From: Gordonia humi
GTDB taxonomy: Bacteria > Actinomycetota > Actinomycetes > Mycobacteriales > Mycobacteriaceae
DNA length: 64,000 nucleotides
Assembly: GCF_014197435.1 (NCBI RefSeq)
Contig: NZ_JACIFP010000001.1
Coordinates: 2,542,001-2,606,000, forward strand
Direction of reading: 5' to 3'
Shown: one piece after another, positions 18,409 to 28,309 of the stretch
Layout: the number at the start of each line of letters is the position of its first letter
How positions within the stretch are numbered: position 1 is the first letter of the stretch
The notes under the pieces: model-generated
The model's database searches: none
What the model saw: the letters and a program-made list of their open reading frames with translations, nothing else
Told to the model about the DNA's origin: nothing
Translations under genes and position numbers: made by a program

Positions 18409-19486
18409 CTCCGCTCACCGGCCCGTTCACCAGGGCTGGCCCGGCCTGATCGAGGCCTACCGTGACCGCATGCCCGTGCAGGACGACTGGAGGATTGTCA
18501 CCCTGCACGAGGGTGCGACGCCGCTCGTGGCCGCTCCGGTCCTCTCGGAGATCACCGGCTGCCAGGTGTACCTCAAGGTCGAGGGTCTGAACCCGACCGG
18601 TTCGTTCAAGGACCGCGGTATGACGATGGCCGTGACCAACGCCGTCAACAACGGCAAGAAGGCCGTGCTGTGCGCGTCGACCGGCAACACGTCGGCCTCG
18701 GCCGCCGCGTACGCCACGCGCGCGGGCATGACCTGTGCCGTCCTGATCCCCGAGGGCAAGATCGCGATGGGCAAGCTCGCCCAGGCCGTCATGCACGGTG
18801 CGCAGGTGATCCAAGTGCAGGGCAACTTCGACGACTGCCTCGAACTGGCTCGCAAAGTGACCGCGGAGTTCACCGAGATCGAACTCGTGAACTCGGTGAA
18901 CCCGGCCCGCATCGAAGGTCAGAAGACCGCGTCGTTCGAGATCGTCGACGTCCTCGGCAAGGCCCCCGACATCCACGCGCTTCCGGTCGGCAACGCCGGA
19001 AACATCACCGCGTACTGGAAGGGCTACCGGGAGTACCACGCCGACGGCGTCATCGACACGCTGCCGCGCATGCTCGGCGTGCAGGCCGCGGGCGCCGCTC
19101 CGCTGGTCAACGGTGCGCCGGTCACCGACCCGGAGACCATCGCGACCGCCATCCGCATCGGATCACCGGCCAGCTGGAACCAGGCGGTCGCCGCCAAGGA
19201 CGAGTCGAACGGCCAGTTCCGTGCCGCCACCGACGAGAAGATCCTCGAGGCCTACCGCCTGGTCGCCGGCCGCGAAGGCGTGTTCGTCGAACCCGCCTCC
19301 GCCGCGAGCGTCGCCGGCCTGTTGGCCGCGCACGAGGACGGGTGGGTCGAAGCGGGCTCCACCGTCGTCTGCACGGTGACCGGGAACGGACTCAAGGATC
19401 CCGACACCGCGCTGCTCGGCATGCCCGAGGTGGACGCGATCCCGGTGGATCCGGTGGCCGTCGCCCGCGCACTGGGCGTCAGCTGA
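18401..19486 (+). CDS. thrC: Threonine synthase
   Basis: 361 residues. Fold-type II PLP enzyme turning O-phosphohomoserine into threonine. The PLP lysine is K70 in TGSFKDRG, the phosphate-binding glycine loop is GNAGN near residue 200, and the sequence ends with the usual short class II form without the long N-terminal extension. It overlaps hom by 8 bp and is followed 5 bp later by thrB. Confidence 0.97.
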   Translation: MTDSAHRPVHQGWPGLIEAYRDRMPVQDDWRIVTLHEGATPLVAAPVLSEITGCQVYLKVEGLNPTGSFKDRGMTMAVTNAVNNGKKAVLCASTGNTSASAAAYATRAGMTCAVLIPEGKIAMGKLAQAVMHGAQVIQVQGNFDDCLELARKVTAEFTEIELVNSVNPARIEGQKTASFEIVDVLGKAPDIHALPVGNAGNITAYWKGYREYHADGVIDTLPRMLGVQAAGAAPLVNGAPVTDPETIATAIRIGSPASWNQAVAAKDESNGQFRAATDEKILEAYRLVAGREGVFVEPASAASVAGLLAAHEDGWVEAGSTVVCTVTGNGLKDPDTALLGMPEVDAIPVDPVAVARALGVS

Positions 19487-19491
19487 CGAGT

Positions 19492-20457
19492 ATGGGGAAC
19501 GCTGTGAGTGCTGCGTCGTCGATCGGGGCTCCGGCCGCCGAACTCGTGCTGGCCGAAGGCTCGGCGGTGCGGATTCGCGTACCCGCGTCGAGTGCCAACC
19601 TCGGACCGGGGTTCGACTGCCTCGGACTGGCGCTCGGCATGTACGACGAGATCGCCGTGACCGTGACCGACGGCGGCGTCGTCGTCGTGTCGGCGGAAGG
19701 TCAGGCCGCGGGCGACGTCCCGACCGACGAGCGACACCTGGTGGCGCGCGCGGTGATCCGCGGGCTGGAGTACGCCGGGGTCGCCGCACCCGGGCTGTCG
19801 CTGCACTGCGTCAACACGATCCCGCACTCGCGGGGTCTGGGATCCTCGGCCGCGGCCGTCGTCGGCGGCCTCGCCGCCGCTTCGGCGCTGCTGGCTCGGG
19901 ACGGTCGACGCGCCGCACTCACCGAGACCGAACTGGTTCAGCTCTCCAGCGAGTTCGAGGGGCACCCCGACAACGCGGCGGCCTCGGTCCTCGGATCGGG
20001 CGTCGTCACCTGGATGAACGACGGTCCCGAGTTCTTCGCGCGTCGACTCACGGTGCATCCGGCCGTCCGGGCCACCTCGTTCGTCCCGCAGACCCGATCG
20101 TCGACCGCCGTGACACGCGGACTGCTGCCCGACGCGGTGCCCCGCACCGACGCCGTGTTCAACCTGTCGCGCGCCGCGCTCGGCGTCGTCGCTCTCACCA
20201 GCGACCCGTCCTGCCTGGTCGACGCCACCGACGACAAGCTGCACCAGCGGTACCGTGCCGAGGCGATGCCTGCGACCAGCGGGTTGATGCAGGCGTTGCG
20301 GAGTCGCGGACACGCCGCGACCGTCTCCGGTGCGGGACCGTCGGTCCTGGTCCTGGGAACGGTCGAACTGGGCGACGACGAGGCGCGCCTGGCCGCCGAA
20401 CACGGCTTCGAGATGATCTCGTTGGAGATCGCCGACGGCGTCGAGGTGATCGGCTAG
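19492..20457 (+). CDS. thrB: Homoserine kinase
   Basis: 321 residues. GHMP-family kinase that phosphorylates homoserine. PASSANLGPGFDCLGLALG (motif 1), the ATP-binding PHSRGLGSSAAAVVGGLAAA (motif 2) and VSGAGPSVLVLG (motif 3) are intact. Start: ATG at 19492, with an alternative GTG at 19504. It is the last gene of the threonine operon and is followed by a hairpin. Confidence 0.96.
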   Translation: MGNAVSAASSIGAPAAELVLAEGSAVRIRVPASSANLGPGFDCLGLALGMYDEIAVTVTDGGVVVVSAEGQAAGDVPTDERHLVARAVIRGLEYAGVAAPGLSLHCVNTIPHSRGLGSSAAAVVGGLAAASALLARDGRRAALTETELVQLSSEFEGHPDNAAASVLGSGVVTWMNDGPEFFARRLTVHPAVRATSFVPQTRSSTAVTRGLLPDAVPRTDAVFNLSRAALGVVALTSDPSCLVDATDDKLHQRYRAEAMPATSGLMQALRSRGHAATVSGAGPSVLVLGTVELGDDEARLAAEHGFEMISLEIADGVEVIG

Positions 20458-20484
20458 CCGGGGGAGTCCCACACTCTCCCGGCT
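20456..20484 (+). terminator. Hairpin after thrB
   Basis: AGCCGGGGGAGT pairs with ACTCTCCCGGCT (one mismatch) around a 5-nt loop, overlapping the thrB stop codon. No T-tract. Likely ends the amino-acid operon just before the rho promoter. Confidence 0.6.
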
Positions 20485-20493
20485 ACTCGGTGG

Positions 20494-20671
20494 TACGCTG
20501 TAGAAGCTCCGCCGTGAAGGCCACGATCCAAGTGCCCTCATTCTTCCGGCCGCCAAGGATTTCTCTCCGACATCGGTCGACATGCGGCGAAGCGATGAGA
20601 TGACATGCTCCCCGCTCAATCCACGAGCGGACGCCCCGACCTCGTAGGTGTCGGGGAACGAAAGGAATTCC
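20494..20671 (+). promoter_or_regulatory. rho promoter (-10 TACGCT) and long 5' leader
   Basis: TACGCT at 20494-20499 is a plausible -10, leaving an untranslated leader of about 165 nt before the GTG at 20672. Rho is autoregulated through its leader in well-studied bacteria, so a long leader fits. No clear -35 and no known riboswitch is seen. Confidence 0.4.
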
Positions 20672-22687
20672 GTGACCGAAACGGACCTGCAGACTCCTAA
20701 GCGTGCTCGGACCGGGTTGTCGGCGATGCTGCTGCCCGAACTCCGTTCGCTCGCCGGTGAGCTGGGTATCAAGGGAACGTCGGGCATGCGTAAGGGCGAT
20801 CTGATCGATGTGATCAGGGCTCACCAGCAGGGTGGGGGACCCAAGAGCGCGCCGACGAAGGCAGCGAAAGCGCCGTCCGCGAAGGCTGCCGAGAGCAGGA
20901 CTCGCGGTGCCGACGCCTCGGCCCAGCAGACCACGACCCCGGAGGCGAAGACCCCAGACGTCAAGGCTGCCGAGACCACGGCCGCTGAGGCCGCCGCCGA
21001 GCCCAAGCGCGAACCGCGCAAGGCTCGATCGAAGGCCGACACGCCGAAGGCGGAGGCCTCGAAGGCGGACGCGCCGCGCCAGGAGTCGCTCAAGGTCGAG
21101 ACCGCCGCCCCACCGGCTTCGGCCGACGCGCCGCAGCAGACCGGCGACACCACGGGCGACCAGCCGCAACGCGGCAACCGGAACCGCAACCGCAACCGCA
21201 ACGATCGCGAGAACCGCCAGTCCGACAACTCCTCGAACGGTGAGAAGAACACCGACGAGCAGAAGTCCCAGGGCGAGCGGAACCAGCGCTCGGGCGGCCA
21301 GCAGAACCAGGGCAACTCGAACCAGGGCAATTCGAACCAGGGCAACTCCAACCAGGGCGGGGGCCAGAACGGCAACCAGAACCAGGGCGGACGGCCGAAC
21401 AACCAGAACAACAACAACGATGACGACGAGGACGGCAACGGCCGTCGTCGCGGGCGTCGGTTCCGCGAGCGTCGTCGTGGACGCGACCGCGGCGAAGGCG
21501 GCGGTGGCGGCGGTGAGCCGCAGCTCAACGAGGGCGACACCATCGTTCCCGTCGCGGGCATCCTCGACGTGCTCGACAACTACGCGTTCGTCCGCACGTC
21601 CGGCTACCTGGCCGGCTCGAACGACGTCTACGTCTCGATGAACCTGGTCCGCCGTAACGGGCTGCGCCGCGGCGACGCGATCACCGGTGCCGTGAAGGTG
21701 CCGCGCGAGGGCGAGAACCAGGGCAATCAGCGACAGAAGTTCAACCCGCTGGTCCGTCTGGACACGGTGAACGGCAGCGACGTCGAATCGGCGCGTAAAC
21801 GTCCGGACTTCAACAAGCTGACACCGCTCTACCCGAACCAACGTCTGCGCCTGGAGACCACCCCGGACCGACTGTCGACGCGCGTGATCGATCTGATCAT
21901 GCCGATCGGCAAGGGACAGCGCGCCCTGATCGTGTCGCCGCCCAAGGCCGGTAAGACGACGATCCTGCAGGACATCGCCAACGCGATCTCCACCAACAAC
22001 CCGGAATGCCACCTCATGGTGGTGCTCGTCGACGAGCGGCCGGAAGAAGTCACCGATATGCAGCGATCGGTGAAGGGCGAGGTCATCGCCTCGACCTTCG
22101 ACCGTCCGCCGTCGGACCACACCAGTGTCGCCGAACTCGCCATCGAGCGCGCCAAGCGGCTCGTAGAAGGCGGCCAGGACGTCATCGTGCTGCTCGACTC
22201 GATCACCCGCCTCGGCCGCGCGTACAACAACGCGTCGCCCGCGTCCGGCCGCATCCTGTCCGGCGGTGTCGACTCGCAGGCCCTGTACCCGCCGAAGCGC
22301 TTCCTCGGCGCGGCCCGCAACATCGAGAACGGCGGATCGCTCACCATCATCGCCTCGGCGCTGGTGGAGACCGGATCCACCGGTGACACGGTGATCTTCG
22401 AAGAGTTCAAGGGCACCGGCAACGCCGAGCTCAAACTCGACCGTAAGATCTCCGAACGCCGCGTGTTCCCGGCCGTCGACGTCAACCTGTCGAGCACCCG
22501 CAAGGACGAGTTGCTGCTCGCTCCAGACGAATTCGCAATCGTGCACAAGCTGCGTCGTCTGCTCTCGGGCCTCGACTCGCAGGCGGCCATCGACCTGCTC
22601 GTCGGTCAGCTCAAGAAGACCAAGAGCAACGTCGAGTTCCTGATGCAGGTCAGCAAGAACGCTCCGGGCGTCAACATCGACGACTGA
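20672..22687 (+). CDS. rho: Transcription termination factor Rho
   Basis: 671 residues. Hexameric RNA-dependent ATPase that ends transcription. It has an N-terminal Rho_N helical domain (MLLPELRSLAGELGIKGTSGMRKGDLIDVI). A disordered insert of about 230 residues, first Ala/Lys/Glu-rich then Asn/Gly/Arg-rich, follows. The RNA-binding cold-shock-like domain (GILDVLDNYAFVRTSGYL) comes next, then the ATPase core with KGQRALIVSPPKAGKTT (Walker A near 424), VVLVDERPEEVTD and DSITRLGRAYN. Such inserts are typical of actinobacterial Rho. GTG start chosen because AAAGGA lies 8 nt upstream; an in-frame GTG at 20648 lacks this. Confidence 0.97.
   Translation: MTETDLQTPKRARTGLSAMLLPELRSLAGELGIKGTSGMRKGDLIDVIRAHQQGGGPKSAPTKAAKAPSAKAAESRTRGADASAQQTTTPEAKTPDVKAAETTAAEAAAEPKREPRKARSKADTPKAEASKADAPRQESLKVETAAPPASADAPQQTGDTTGDQPQRGNRNRNRNRNDRENRQSDNSSNGEKNTDEQKSQGERNQRSGGQQNQGNSNQGNSNQGNSNQGGGQNGNQNQGGRPNNQNNNNDDDEDGNGRRRGRRFRERRRGRDRGEGGGGGGEPQLNEGDTIVPVAGILDVLDNYAFVRTSGYLAGSNDVYVSMNLVRRNGLRRGDAITGAVKVPREGENQGNQRQKFNPLVRLDTVNGSDVESARKRPDFNKLTPLYPNQRLRLETTPDRLSTRVIDLIMPIGKGQRALIVSPPKAGKTTILQDIANAISTNNPECHLMVVLVDERPEEVTDMQRSVKGEVIASTFDRPPSDHTSVAELAIERAKRLVEGGQDVIVLLDSITRLGRAYNNASPASGRILSGGVDSQALYPPKRFLGAARNIENGGSLTIIASALVETGSTGDTVIFEEFKGTGNAELKLDRKISERRVFPAVDVNLSSTRKDELLLAPDEFAIVHKLRRLLSGLDSQAAIDLLVGQLKKTKSNVEFLMQVSKNAPGVNIDD
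21305..21360 (+). repeat. 15-bp tandem repeat inside rho
   Basis: Three and a half copies of a 15-bp unit (AACCAGGGCAACTCG and near-identical forms) encode repeated NQGNS in the disordered insert of Rho. The in-frame unit makes copy-number change neutral for the frame. Confidence 0.9.
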
Positions 22688-22725
22688 CGTCCCTCTCCCG
22701 CTGATCGCGCGGGTCTCCTGCTGAT

Positions 22726-22769
22726 TCGAGCGGAGTCGAGATCTCCTTCGGGGTCTCGACTCCGCTCGA
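22726..22769. terminator. Bidirectional terminator between rho and the CysJ-like gene
   Basis: Perfect 16-bp inverted repeat TCGAGCGGAGTCGAGA / TCTCGACTCCGCTCGA with a 12-nt loop. It lies between the convergent 3' ends of rho (+) and the reductase (-). Short direct repeats of GCTCGACCTGC follow at about 22789-22812. Confidence 0.75.
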
Positions 22770-22818
22770 TCTGCGTGCGGGCTCGACCTGCCTGCGGCTC
22801 GACCTGCGTGCGGTGTCG

Positions 22819-24003
22819 TCAGTACACGTCCCGCAGGTATCGGCCCTCCGCGCGAAGACGTTCGAGCTCGGCGCGGGCACCCGCGTCGTCGTCGGCGTCG
22901 CCGTACTCGACGATGATCGCGGCGAGAGCGTCCTCGACGTCGCCCGCCATACGCTCGGCGTCCCCGCACACATAGACGACGGCGCCGTCGCGCAGCCAGG
23001 TGTACAGCTCCTCGCCGTGGCCGTCCATCAAGTGGCTCACGTACTGCTTGTCCTCCTGCTCGCGCGAGAAGGCCACGTCGAGGCGATCGAGGCTGCCGTC
23101 GGCGTGCAGGCCGAGCAGTTCGTCGCGGTACAGGAAGTCGTGGTCGCGGCGACGAGCGCCGTGGAAGAGCCAGTTGCGTCCGGACCCCGCTGTGCCTGCG
23201 CGCTCGTGCACGAACGCCCGGAACGGGGCCACCCCGGTGCCCGGACCGATCATGATGATGTCGGTGTCTGGTTCGGGCAGGCGGAACGACTTGTTCGGGG
23301 TCAGATACACGCCGACGGTGTCACCGGGTTCGACGCGATCGGCGAGATACGCCGATGCGGCGCCGTGCCGATCCCGACCGTCGCCCCACTCCTGCGTCGC
23401 GAAGTGACGGACCGTCGCCGGAGTGAGGTGCAGGGTGCCCTCGTGGACGGTCGGGGACGAGGAGATCGAATAGGTGCGCGCGGTGAGCGGCTTCAACTCG
23501 CCGAGGAACGCCTCCGGAGTCGGATTCCACGCGGTGTCGAGGTTCAACAGGTCCAGGACGTCGCGTCCGCGGGCCCACGCGTCCAGGGCGGCGCGGTCGC
23601 CTGCGAGGAGTTCGGCGAGGTCGGTGTTGCCGCGGGCGTTCGCGAGATGATCGAGCAGGTACGGCGACACCGAGGTGATCTCGAAACCGTGCGTCAGCGC
23701 CTGTGCGAGCGTACGGTCGCCCTTCCGATCGGAGACGACCGTATCGGCGGGCACGCCCAGCCGATCGATGATCGCCGCGACCAGTGCGGGCTCGTTCGCG
23801 GGCGTGACATTCACCGCGTCGCCTGGCTGGTACTCCAGCCCCGAACCGGCGATGTCCAGAACGAGGTGCCGCACCTCCTTCGTGCTCTCCGGAGCGGTCA
23901 ACAGCGTGTTCTCCACCACCGTCGCCGGATAGGGATTACGTCGTGACCAGCGGGGACGCTTCGCGGCGCGGGCAGGCTTGTCGGATGAGGTGCCATCGGT
24001 CAT
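22819..24003 (-). CDS. CysJ-like FAD/NADPH reductase (no flavodoxin domain)
   Basis: About 394 residues. It aligns with the C-terminal half of sulfite reductase flavoprotein and related diflavin reductases. A linker and FAD domain carry RTYSISSSP, then come [12 protein letters not shown] (NADPH pyrophosphate), [14 protein letters not shown], and a C-terminal tyrosine (RDVY) of the type that stacks on FAD. The FMN/flavodoxin domain is absent, so it must pass electrons to a separate carrier such as ferredoxin or directly to an oxidase or reductase. ATG at 24003; a GTG at 24009 is possible. It faces rho and is divergent from rpmE. The partner is not encoded nearby. Confidence 0.85.
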   Translation of the reverse strand: MTDGTSSDKPARAAKRPRWSRRNPYPATVVENTLLTAPESTKEVRHLVLDIAGSGLEYQPGDAVNVTPANEPALVAAIIDRLGVPADTVVSDRKGDRTLAQALTHGFEITSVSPYLLDHLANARGNTDLAELLAGDRAALDAWARGRDVLDLLNLDTAWNPTPEAFLGELKPLTARTYSISSSPTVHEGTLHLTPATVRHFATQEWGDGRDRHGAASAYLADRVEPGDTVGVYLTPNKSFRLPEPDTDIIMIGPGTGVAPFRAFVHERAGTAGSGRNWLFHGARRRDHDFLYRDELLGLHADGSLDRLDVAFSREQEDKQYVSHLMDGHGEELYTWLRDGAVVYVCGDAERMAGDVEDALAAIIVEYGDADDDAGARAELERLRAEGRYLRDVY

Positions 24004-24174
24004 ACCCACCAGATTAGGCCGCCCTATGATCGTGTGCCTCGTCGCCGTCCGACGGCGGGACCGTCGATTCGCACCCGCGGGCGCCTCTATGGAATAATCG
24101 TTCGGTCAGTCCGGTTCCGGTTCACACCGCGCACCACGCTCGGTGACCCGGCGACCACATTCGAAAGGGACGAA

Positions 24175-24387
24175 ATGAAGCAGGGAATTCACCCCGATTA
24201 CGAGGTGACCACCGTCAACTGCGGTTGCGGCAACGAGTTCACCACGCGCAGCACCGCCAAGGGCGGACACATCACCGTGGAAGTCTGCTCGCAGTGCCAC
24301 CCGTTCTACACGGGCAAGCAGAAGATCCTCGACACCGGTGGTCGTGTGGCCCGCTTCGAGGCTCGGTACGGCAAGCGCTCCAAGTAG
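24175..24387 (+). CDS. rpmE: 50S ribosomal protein L31 (zinc-binding type)
   Basis: 70 residues starting [22 protein letters not shown] and containing [13 protein letters not shown]. The cysteine pattern CxC...CxxC marks the C+ form, which binds zinc on the large subunit. Many actinomycetes have a cysteine-free paralogue under Zur control for low zinc; none is in this window. ATG with AAAGGGACGAA upstream. A strong hairpin follows the stop. Confidence 0.97.
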   Translation: MKQGIHPDYEVTTVNCGCGNEFTTRSTAKGGHITVEVCSQCHPFYTGKQKILDTGGRVARFEARYGKRSK

Positions 24388-24395
24388 CTCTCCGA

Positions 24396-24437
24396 CGACG
24401 CCCGACTCGAGATCGTTCCGATCTCGGTCGGGCGTCG
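24396..24437 (+). terminator. Terminator after rpmE
   Basis: CGACGCCCGACTCGAGATCG pairs with CGATCTCGGTCGGGCGTCG (19 bp, one bulge) around a 3-nt loop, followed by TTCGTCTTTCC. Likely intrinsic terminator, or attenuator before prfA. Confidence 0.75.
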
Positions 24438-24481
24438 TTCGTCTTTCCGCACAACACACCAGATGGGGAAGTGATCCACAG

Positions 24482-25555
24482 GTGAGCACACAGGGACCGT
24501 CCGCGATCGACGACATCCTCGCCGAACACGCTGGACTCGAGCAGCAGCTGTCCGATCCGTCACTGCACGACGATCCGGCCGAGGCCCGCCGCGTCGGCAA
24601 ACGGTTCGCCGAACTGGCGCCGGTGATGGCCGCCTACACCAAGCTCACCGCCGTGCGCGACGACCTCGCCGCGGCCCGTGAACTGGCCGAGGTAGAAGCC
24701 GAGTTCGCCGACGAGATCCCCCCGCTGGAGGCCAGCGAAGCCGAACTCGACGCCCTCCTGACCGACCTGCTCGCGCCCCGCGACCCGCACGACGCCGACG
24801 ACGTCGTCCTCGAGGTGAAGTCCGGTGCGGGAGGTGAGGAGTCGGCGCTGTTCGCCGCCGATCTGGTCCGCATGTACCTCAAGTACTGCGAGCGCCAAGG
24901 CTGGAAGACCACCGTGCTCGGCGTCACCGAATCCGATCTGGGCGGCTACAAGGACGCGACGCTGTCGATCAAGGCGCGCGAATCGTTGCGCGACGGCGTG
25001 TGGTCCAAGCTGAAGTTCGAGGGCGGTGTCCACCGTGTGCAACGGGTGCCCGTCACCGAGTCGCAGGGGCGCATTCACACGTCGGCCGCAGGCGTCCTGG
25101 TCTACCCCGAACCGGACGAGGTCGAGCAGGTCCAGATCGACGAGTCCGATCTGCGCGTGGACGTCTACCGAAGCTCCGGCAAGGGCGGACAGGGCGTCAA
25201 CACCACCGACTCGGCGGTTCGTCTGACGCACCTGCCGACCGGCATCGTCGTGACCTGTCAGAACGAGCGGTCGCAGATTCAGAACAAGGCGCGCGCGATG
25301 CAGGTCCTCGCCGCGCGTCTGCAGGCCGCCGCCGAGGAGGAGGCCGCCGCGGAGGCCGCCGCCGGGCGTGCCGCACAGATCCGCACCGTCGATCGATCCG
25401 AGCGGATCCGCACGTACAACTGGCCGGAGAACCGCATCACCGACCACCGGATCGGGTACAAGGCGAACAATCTCGACGCGGTCCTGAACGGCGAGATGGA
25501 CGCCCTCATCGGTGCTCTTGTCGATGCCGACAAGCAGGCGCGACTGCAGCAGTGA
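24482..25555 (+). CDS. prfA: Peptide chain release factor 1
   Basis: 357 residues. Frees the finished protein at UAA and UAG codons. The catalytic GGQ is present in [14 protein letters not shown] near residue 234, where its Gln is the target of PrmC methylation. The recognition loop region and the C-terminal [17 protein letters not shown] are normal. GTG start. The stop overlaps the prmC GTG, so the enzyme and its modifier are coupled. Confidence 0.97.
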   Translation: MSTQGPSAIDDILAEHAGLEQQLSDPSLHDDPAEARRVGKRFAELAPVMAAYTKLTAVRDDLAAARELAEVEAEFADEIPPLEASEAELDALLTDLLAPRDPHDADDVVLEVKSGAGGEESALFAADLVRMYLKYCERQGWKTTVLGVTESDLGGYKDATLSIKARESLRDGVWSKLKFEGGVHRVQRVPVTESQGRIHTSAAGVLVYPEPDEVEQVQIDESDLRVDVYRSSGKGGQGVNTTDSAVRLTHLPTGIVVTCQNERSQIQNKARAMQVLAARLQAAAEEEAAAEAAAGRAAQIRTVDRSERIRTYNWPENRITDHRIGYKANNLDAVLNGEMDALIGALVDADKQARLQQ

Positions 25556-26433
25556 CATCCGCCGACACCCTGCGCCGAACCGGTGCGCGGCGGCTCGCCG
25601 ACGCGGGCGTCGACGCGGCCGCGCACGACGCGGCCGAGCTCCTCGCGCACGTGCTCGGCGTCGAACCCGGACGGCTCCTGCTGATCGACCACGTCGCGTC
25701 GACCGACGCCGACCGATACGACGAGGCGCTCGCCCGTCGCGCCGCGCGAGAACCGCTCCAACACATCACCGGGACCGCGTACTTCGCCGGCCGCGAGCTC
25801 GCTGTGGGCCCTGGCGTGTTCGTGCCGCGACCCGAGACCGAACTCATCGTGGAGTGGGCGATGCGGAACCGGCCCGATCGGCGACGCGTCGCCGACCTCT
25901 GTTCGGGCAGCGGGGCGCTCGCATTGGCACTGGCCGACCGACTGCCGGGCGCCGACGTGGTCGCGGTCGAGAAGTCGGAGGTCGCGCTGGAGTACCTTCG
26001 GCGCAATGCGGCCGACAGCGGCGTGCACGTGGTGCGCGGCGACGTCACCGATCCGAGTGTGATGTCCGTCGCGCTCGGCGACCGCGACCTGATCGTCTCG
26101 AATCCGCCGTATGTGCCCGCCGCGTCGCCGGTGTCGGCGGAGGTCCGCCACGACCCGGCCGACGCCGTGTTCTCCGGCGAGACCGGGATGGACGTGATCG
26201 ATGCGATGGTCCCGATCGTCGCCGACGCGCTGATCCCGGGCGGACTCTTCGCCGTGGAACACGACGACGAGACCGCCGACGCGGTGGTCGCGACGCTGGT
26301 CACCGACGGGCGCTTCATCGACGTCACAGCCCATCAGGACCTGGCCGGGCGGCCGCGATTCGTGACCGCCCGCCGAACCGGCGAGCACGCCGGAACCGAT
26401 ACCGACAACGACCGTGCAAGGATGGAACCGTGA
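25552..26433 (+). CDS. prmC: Release factor glutamine methyltransferase
   Basis: 293 residues. SAM-dependent enzyme that methylates the GGQ glutamine of release factors. It has an N-terminal helical domain, then the PrmC core with [27 protein letters not shown] (motif I) and the catalytic SNPPYVP. GTG start overlapping the prfA stop; the end overlaps the Sua5-type gene by 4 bp. Confidence 0.95.
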   Translation: MTSADTLRRTGARRLADAGVDAAAHDAAELLAHVLGVEPGRLLLIDHVASTDADRYDEALARRAAREPLQHITGTAYFAGRELAVGPGVFVPRPETELIVEWAMRNRPDRRRVADLCSGSGALALALADRLPGADVVAVEKSEVALEYLRRNAADSGVHVVRGDVTDPSVMSVALGDRDLIVSNPPYVPAASPVSAEVRHDPADAVFSGETGMDVIDAMVPIVADALIPGGLFAVEHDDETADAVVATLVTDGRFIDVTAHQDLAGRPRFVTARRTGEHAGTDTDNDRARMEP

Positions 26434-27089
26434 GTGTCGTCTTCGATTGCAGTGACCCCGCCGCGCGCTCCGCGGGACTGAACGCCGCCGTCGGCGCCGC
26501 ACGGGGCGGTCGTCTCGTCGTGCTGCCGACCGACACCGTGTACGGCATCGGCTGCGACGCGTTCGACAGTGAGGCCGTCGCGGCGCTCCTGGAGGCCAAG
26601 GGACGGGGACGTGACATGCCCGTCCCCGTCGTCGTCGGATCGTGGAACACCATCGACGGCTTGGTCCGGTCGGTGTCCGCGCAGGCCCGCGAGTTGACCC
26701 GTGCCTTCTGGCCGGGCGGACTGAGCCTCGTCGTCGAGCAGGCACCGTCGCTGGCCTGGGACCTCGGAGACGTCGCGGGAACCGTGATGCTGCGGATGCC
26801 GCTGCACCCGGTGGCCATCGAGGTGCTGCGCGAAGTGGGGCCGATGGCACTCTCCAGCGCGAACATCTCCGGTCGGCCCCCGGCGACGACGGTCGTACAG
26901 GCGCAGGAGCAGCTCGGCGACTCGGTGTCGGTCTACCTCGACGGCGGACCGTCGGCCAAGGCCGTGCCCTCGACCATCGTCGACCTGTCCGGCGACGCCC
27001 CGCGGGTACTGCGCGAAGGCGCGATCACCACGGCGGAGATCGCCGAGGTCCTCGACCTGGATCCGGCCGACCTGGTGGAGCGTCCGTGA
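26430..27089 (+). CDS. sua5: L-threonylcarbamoyladenylate synthase (Sua5/TsaC type)
   Basis: 219 residues. YrdC-domain protein that makes threonylcarbamoyl-AMP from threonine, bicarbonate and ATP, the first step of the t6A37 tRNA modification. VLPTDTVYGIGCDA, KGRGRDMPVPVVVG, MALSSANISG and PSTIVDLSG match the nucleotide- and threonine-binding regions. It is the short type, ending soon after the YrdC domain. GTG start overlapping prmC. Equivalent to Rv1301. Confidence 0.93.
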   Translation: MSVVFDCSDPAARSAGLNAAVGAARGGRLVVLPTDTVYGIGCDAFDSEAVAALLEAKGRGRDMPVPVVVGSWNTIDGLVRSVSAQARELTRAFWPGGLSLVVEQAPSLAWDLGDVAGTVMLRMPLHPVAIEVLREVGPMALSSANISGRPPATTVVQAQEQLGDSVSVYLDGGPSAKAVPSTIVDLSGDAPRVLREGAITTAEIAEVLDLDPADLVERP

Positions 27090-28309
27090 CGAACTCCCTC
27101 GACGACGTCGACCCGGAGATCAGTGCGCTGATCGACCGGGAGGAACGTCGTCGCGAGGAGAGCCTGCAACTGCTCGCCGCCGAGACGATCGCCTCACCCG
27201 CGGTCCGCGAAGCGGTCGGGTCGAGTCTGTCGGACAAGTACGCCGAGGGCTACCCCGGTCGACGCTTCCACGGCGGAGCCGAGGTCGTCGACGAGGTGGA
27301 GCGTCTCGCTCTCGCTCGGGCGTACGACCTGTTCGGTGCCGACTACGCCAACGTGCAGCCGTTGTCGTGGGCGCTCTCGAACTTCGCCGTCTACGCCGCC
27401 TTCGCGCAGCCCGGCGATCAGGTCCTGTCGCTGAGCCTGCGGCACGGCGGACACCAGTCGCACGGATCGCGTGCCAACTGGTCGGGTCGGTGGTTCACCG
27501 TCGTCAACTACGAGGTACGACGCGACACCGAACGCGTCGACTACGACCGGATCCGTGACCTCGCTCTCATCCACCGGCCGCGCATCCTCGTCGCCGGAGG
27601 CACCGCGTACGCGCGCAGCTGGGACTTCGCCGCCATGCGCGCCATCGCCGACGAGGCGGACTGTGTCCTCTGGGTCGACGGCGCGCACCTGATGGGCCTG
27701 GCCGTCGCGGGAGTCCTCGAGTCGCCGGTGCCGTACGCCGACGTGGTCTCGGTGGCCACCAACAAGGTGATGCGCGGACCGCGCGGCGGGCTGCTCCTGG
27801 CCCGAGCCGAACACGCCGAAGCGCTCTCCCGCGCGGTGTACCCCTTTCTTCAGGGCGCACCCGCCATGCACTCGATCGCGGCGAAAGCCGTCGCGTTCGC
27901 CGAGTCGTCGACCGACGAGTACCGGCGATACGCCCGCGACGTCGCGGACACGGCGGCGGCGCTGGCCTCCGGTTTCGTCGACTGCGGACTGCACGTGGTC
28001 GGGGGAGGCACCGACACCCACATCGGCGTCGTCGACGTGAGCGCCCTCGGCGTCACCGGCCGCGAGGCGACCCGTCGGCTCACCGCGGCCGGGATCGTCG
28101 TCGACAAGGCCGTGACCCCGTTCGACGAGCAACCCGTCGCCGAGGGCTCGGCCATTCGGTTCGGCACCGCGGCGGTCACCGCGGGCGGGATCGTCCCGGC
28201 GGACGCACCGCGGATCGTCGACCTCATGGTCGAGGCGATGTCGACCGACGACGAGGGCCGCCACGCCGAGATCGCGTCGGTCGTCGCCCGGCTGGGGGCC
28301 GCGGAGTGA
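27086..28309 (+). CDS. Divergent serine hydroxymethyltransferase-like PLP enzyme
   Basis: 407 residues. The SHMT fold is clear: DKYAEGYPGRRFHGG, GGHQSHGSRANWSG, VDGAHLMGL and the PLP lysine in TNKVMRGPRGG. Several residues that define SHMT catalysis are changed, by E. coli GlyA numbering: Ser35 to Ala, Tyr64-Tyr65 to Phe-His, the phosphate-cup HSGSQ to LSWAL, and His228 before the PLP lysine to Asn. Glu57, Asp200, His203, Lys229 and Arg363 remain. It could be an SHMT-like aldolase or transferase rather than the housekeeping enzyme. It overlaps both neighbours by 4 bp, and glyA-like genes occur between sua5 and wecA in other actinomycetes as I recall. The exact reaction is unknown. Confidence 0.8.
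   Translation: MTNSLDDVDPEISALIDREERRREESLQLLAAETIASPAVREAVGSSLSDKYAEGYPGRRFHGGAEVVDEVERLALARAYDLFGADYANVQPLSWALSNFAVYAAFAQPGDQVLSLSLRHGGHQSHGSRANWSGRWFTVVNYEVRRDTERVDYDRIRDLALIHRPRILVAGGTAYARSWDFAAMRAIADEADCVLWVDGAHLMGLAVAGVLESPVPYADVVSVATNKVMRGPRGGLLLARAEHAEALSRAVYPFLQGAPAMHSIAAKAVAFAESSTDEYRRYARDVADTAAALASGFVDCGLHVVGGGTDTHIGVVDVSALGVTGREATRRLTAAGIVVDKAVTPFDEQPVAEGSAIRFGTAAVTAGGIVPADAPRIVDLMVEAMSTDDEGRHAEIASVVARLGAAE

Noticed and set aside
21305..21360. Short regular repeats resembling a CRISPR or satellite
   Set aside because: The units are 15 bp, have no spacers and are in frame inside rho. No CRISPR array was seen anywhere in the window.
20483..22969. 828-codon minus-strand frame opposite rho
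   Set aside because: Composition follows from the rho codons in reverse; rho has all family motifs.
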